The notes under the pieces were generated by a model. It saw nothing but the letters and a program-made list of their open reading frames with translations. It was not told the DNA's origin and did not search any database. Below, piece by piece: positions 61,786 to 64,000 of a stretch of DNA of 64,000 bases. The stretch covers positions 59,917 to 123,916 of the forward strand of contig JADLDI010000078.1 of the NCBI GenBank assembly GCA_020846745.1, written 5' to 3'. This stretch comes from Bryobacterales bacterium (GTDB taxonomy: Bacteria > Acidobacteriota > Terriglobia > Bryobacterales > Bryobacteraceae). The position numbers and the translations under genes are program-made. Every line of letters begins with the position of its first letter. The first letter of the stretch is position 1.

Positions 61786-63005
61786 AAGCCCCATAAGGTT
61801 AGTGTCTCGAAGTCTTTGATGACAAAGCCTTCGGGCATAACTAGCGGATGTGCCCAGGTCTCGCTGTCGGATACCTGATAGCTCTTCACCGGCTGGTAAC
61901 TAACCGGCGACGCCTTGGCCACCGTCAGGTTACCCTCTGTGCTTAGTAGGAACAGTAGCTCGCCGGACGACAGGATGGCCGCGTTATCGCCTTTCCGCGG
62001 GTCGCTGGTCCAAAGCAGTTTGCCGTCGCGCGCGCTCATGGCGAAGTATTGGCCGCGATTGCGATTGGTTAAGCCGTAGATGGCATCCCCCACCAGCACC
62101 GGCGAATTCATGTACATCCCGACGTCTTTGTTGTGCCAGAGCGTCTTGCCCGCCGCGTCGACGCACATGGTGCCGTTCGACAGTCCCGAGAGGATCACCT
62201 TATCGCCGTAGATAACCGGCGTTACCGAGTTTTGCGCGTAGGGTGTGGTGAACGGGATGCGCCACAGGAGCTTCCCATCGGCGGCGCCGACGCTAATGAT
62301 GTTAGACGCGGTTTCGGTGATCACCTGCCGCTTGCCGCCGAGCGTTGCTACGACCGGCGACGCATAGCCGGGGCCGTCCTCTTTCCAGGCCCAACGCACG
62401 GCTCCGGTGGCTGCGTCGAACGCCATAAGGGCGCCGCTCGCGTCGGTCCCCAGGTGGGCGATCACCATGCCGCCTTCGGCCACCGGGGACATGGCCGCAC
62501 CGTACAGCGGCGACGTTTCGCTGAATTGTTTCGAGAATTCCTTGCGCCAGCCAAGCTTGCCAGTGGCCGCGTCGTGCGCCGAAAGAATGCCGCTGATGCC
62601 GAGCGTGAACACGCGGCCGCCCGCAATAGTAGGCGTGGACTTGGGCCCTTTTCTATGCTTGGTTGCCGCGGGATTCATCTGGTAGGGCGCCGGGTTGCTG
62701 CTGGTCCACTGGACTTTTCCGGTTGCGGGATCGATCGCCCGGAGTACCTCGTTGTCGCCCTGCCGTGCGAACACGAACAACTTGCCCCCGGCCGCGACCG
62801 GGCACGAATGCCCTTCGCCCACCTCGATTTTCCACTTCCGTGTCAGCTTGTCGGGCCACCTTCCAGGCAGTTTCACCGGCGGCAGCACGCCATCGCGATT
62901 CGGGCCGCGCCACTGCGGGAAGTCGATGGCCGAAAATGCGGCGGATGCGGGCAGGTGGAGAACCAGGAACCGGCGCGTGATCATACCTCCTATTGTCACC
63001 CGCAT
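61782..63005 (-). CDS. secreted PQQ-type beta-propeller protein
   Basis: Eight-bladed propeller repeats are visible: GGKLFVFARQGDNEVLRAIDPATGKVQW, GGRVFTLGISGILSAHDAATGKLGW, GALMAFDAATGAVRWAW, NIISVGAADGKLLWR and MSARDGKLLWTSD. The opening DFPQWRGPNRDGV is typical of this outer-membrane-assembly/quinoprotein-like group, common in planctomycetes and acidobacteria. The ATG at the end of the open frame is kept. A second ATG seven codons later gives a cleaner signal peptide (MITRRFLVLHLPASAAFSA) but its GGAGGT is only one base away. No Cys or Asp pair of true quinoprotein dehydrogenases is evident. Function unknown. Confidence 0.82.
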   Translation of the reverse strand: MRVTIGGMITRRFLVLHLPASAAFSAIDFPQWRGPNRDGVLPPVKLPGRWPDKLTRKWKIEVGEGHSCPVAAGGKLFVFARQGDNEVLRAIDPATGKVQWTSSNPAPYQMNPAATKHRKGPKSTPTIAGGRVFTLGISGILSAHDAATGKLGWRKEFSKQFSETSPLYGAAMSPVAEGGMVIAHLGTDASGALMAFDAATGAVRWAWKEDGPGYASPVVATLGGKRQVITETASNIISVGAADGKLLWRIPFTTPYAQNSVTPVIYGDKVILSGLSNGTMCVDAAGKTLWHNKDVGMYMNSPVLVGDAIYGLTNRNRGQYFAMSARDGKLLWTSDPRKGDNAAILSSGELLFLLSTEGNLTVAKASPVSYQPVKSYQVSDSETWAHPLVMPEGFVIKDFETLTLWGF

Positions 63006-63061
63006 TGCCCACCGGAATATCGGAGTTCAATATCGGAACATAGGTGGCAATCAGGTTCACT

Positions 63062-63579
63062 ATGCTACGGTCTTTCGCCTCGGTGCTCGCCGCTTCAATC
63101 TTTCTCTTTGCCATAACTCTGTTTGCACAGTCCCCCATCGGCACTATCGCCGGAACGGTCACCGATGGATCGGGCGCCGTCGTTTCCGGCGCTTCGGTCA
63201 CCGTTACGAACAAATCCACCGGGATGAAGCGCGAGATCACATCCGACAGCCTTGGTAACTACAGCGCGCCCAGCCTGCGGGACCCCAAGGCGGACGCCAT
63301 GGCCTGAATGTCTCCGGCATGGTCGACCTGCCGCTCAAGTTCCAGGTCTCGTTCATCAACTCAATGGGCTCGCGCGGTCCGTACCTGCCCACCGTGAGCG
63401 GTGTTGACCTCGACGGCGACGGCCTCGATAGCGCGATCACCAACCAGACGAACCGCCGAATCCCCCACGGCTTCCCATGTGTCCGCCGGTCTCACCAGCC
63501 GAGCCACGGTAGCGTGCGGCCGTGGTCAGAACACGGTTGTCACCCACCATTTCAAGGACGACCACCGATATCCCCCTAA
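63062..63579 (+). pseudogene. decayed TonB-dependent receptor (internal deletion plus frameshift)
   Basis: The first 70 codons encode a signal peptide (SVLAASIFLFAITLFAQ) and a regulatory-like domain, GTIAGTVTDGSGAVVSGASVTV and STGMKREITSDSLGNYSAP. The frame then ends at 63307. In the +1 frame from about 63280, the sequence reads like the C-terminal barrel of a receptor, HGLNVSGMVDLPLKFQVSF then GVDLDGDGLDSA. More than two kilobases of barrel are missing. This is the expected result of a deletion, probably linked to the IS element next to it. Confidence 0.8.
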
Positions 63580-63858
63580 CTGGCGTCGATCGGGCAATGC
63601 ATTCCACCGGAGCCGCCGATGTAAATCGGCGGGTGTCATCGCTGTATTGTTCTTCGTCCCTACCACCTATGATCTACGATAAGCCCGTGGTCCCATTTCT
63701 TCTTAGTCCCGCAAGTCACTAGAAATAATCCCCGCAGCCCATTGAGCCATCCGTTTCGGGGTTGCTAAGTACTCCTATTCGTAAATACGATGACGTATTT
63801 TAGGTCTCGATACGCTGACGTAATCTGATACGCTGGCATCAGAGGTTGGTTGCCGCTG
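63580..63858 (+). other. non-coding spacer with hairpin, repeats and IS left end
   Basis: A perfect 8-bp stem CCGCCGAT/ATCGGCGG with loop GTAA lies at 63613-63632. At 63783-63800 AAATACG and CGTATTT form an inverted repeat with a four-base loop. GATACGCTG is repeated at 63809 and 63827, and TGACGTA at 63791 and 63816. The terminal inverted repeat of the IS must begin somewhere in the last 100 bases, but it cannot be fixed without the other end. Confidence 0.5.
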
Positions 63859-64000
63859 ATGCCGCGAAATAGTCCATTTATCATGAATCTTTCCAGCGAG
63901 GAGCGCCAGGCGCTGGAATCAATGGCTCGAAAATATACGTCACCGTATTGTGACGTGATCCGCGCCAAAATCATTCTCCTTGCCGATGATGGCCTATCTA
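63859..64000 (+). CDS. IS630-family transposase, N-terminal part (partial)
   Basis: The open frame runs to the window edge. It reads MPRNSPFIMNLSSEERQALE, then SMARKYTSPYCDVIRAKIILLADDGLS. This matches the helix-turn-helix start of IS630-type transposases, in which an LSxEERxxLExLAR helix is followed by RAxIILLAxxGLS. The catalytic DDE domain would lie downstream. Within the coding sequence ACGTCAC and GTGACGT form a 7-bp inverted repeat around 63937-63956. Whether the element is intact is unknown. Confidence 0.85.
   Translation, partial: MPRNSPFIMNLSSEERQALESMARKYTSPYCDVIRAKIILLADDGLS

Overview
The window comes from a GC-rich Gram-negative bacterium, most likely an acidobacterium of the Bryobacterales/Solibacteraceae type. 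The grounds are inference from gene content: large Oar-like TonB-dependent receptors that begin with a carboxypeptidase-regulatory-like domain, paired DUF1549/DUF1553 and DUF1501 proteins, many secreted beta-propeller enzymes, and a secreted protein whose middle resembles the Solibacter-type Ig-like module. No rRNA, tRNA or CRISPR array was found.

Layout. 1-3.7 kb: end of a 2-oxoacid dehydrogenase E1 alpha gene coupled to E1 beta, ribosomal protein L31, a secreted DUF1080 protein, an amidohydrolase relative that has lost its metal-binding histidines, and a lipoprotein. 3.7-8.2 kb (minus): a secreted propeller protein and a three-gene exopolysaccharide export block (Wza-like, Wzz/GumC-like, tyrosine kinase). 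8.4-14.9 kb: single metabolic and stress genes (EVE protein, CocE-type hydrolase, ceramidase-like protein, HAD phosphatase, zinc-ribbon protein, nitrilase, exported MsrA). 14.9-25.5 kb: a carbohydrate locus with an FCD/GntR regulator, two related secreted propeller enzymes, an outer-membrane receptor, an N-acetylneuraminate-lyase-like aldolase and a GH20-like enzyme. Its divergent promoter region carries three ATCGAT boxes. 25.6-33.4 kb: the DUF1549/1553 and DUF1501 pair, a LysR regulator divergent to a small cytochrome c, and a Tat-exported protein that may be related to sugar isomerases. 33.5-41.6 kb (minus): a probable operon of TonB-dependent receptor, Tat-exported class V aminotransferase-fold enzyme, propeller-PHP fusion and propeller. 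A perfect 9-bp inverted repeat overlaps its -35 box. 41.8-46.2 kb: a monooxygenase-fold protein, two secreted proteins and a sulfatase. 46.2-52.5 kb: an aromatic amino acid operon, trpC-trpF-trpB-trpA-aroQ-aroF-tyrA, with six genes chained by ATGA overlaps, followed by a Crp/Fnr regulator. 52.6-57.7 kb: a GMC oxidoreductase with its small subunit, then a siderophore-type receptor. 57.7-63 kb: a GT9-like gene and an esterase whose start codons overlap, a TPR-like protein and a PQQ-type propeller. 63-64 kb: a decayed receptor gene beside the start of an IS630-type transposase.

How it works together. The lifestyle suggested is scavenging of complex organic matter. Outer-membrane receptors import oligomers, secreted propeller enzymes, esterases and sulfatases process them outside the cytoplasm, and local one-component regulators (GntR, LysR) switch the clusters. 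The most coherent possibly undescribed units are the sialic-acid-like locus with its ATCGAT boxes, and the receptor/exported-aminotransferase/PHP operon with its palindromic operator.
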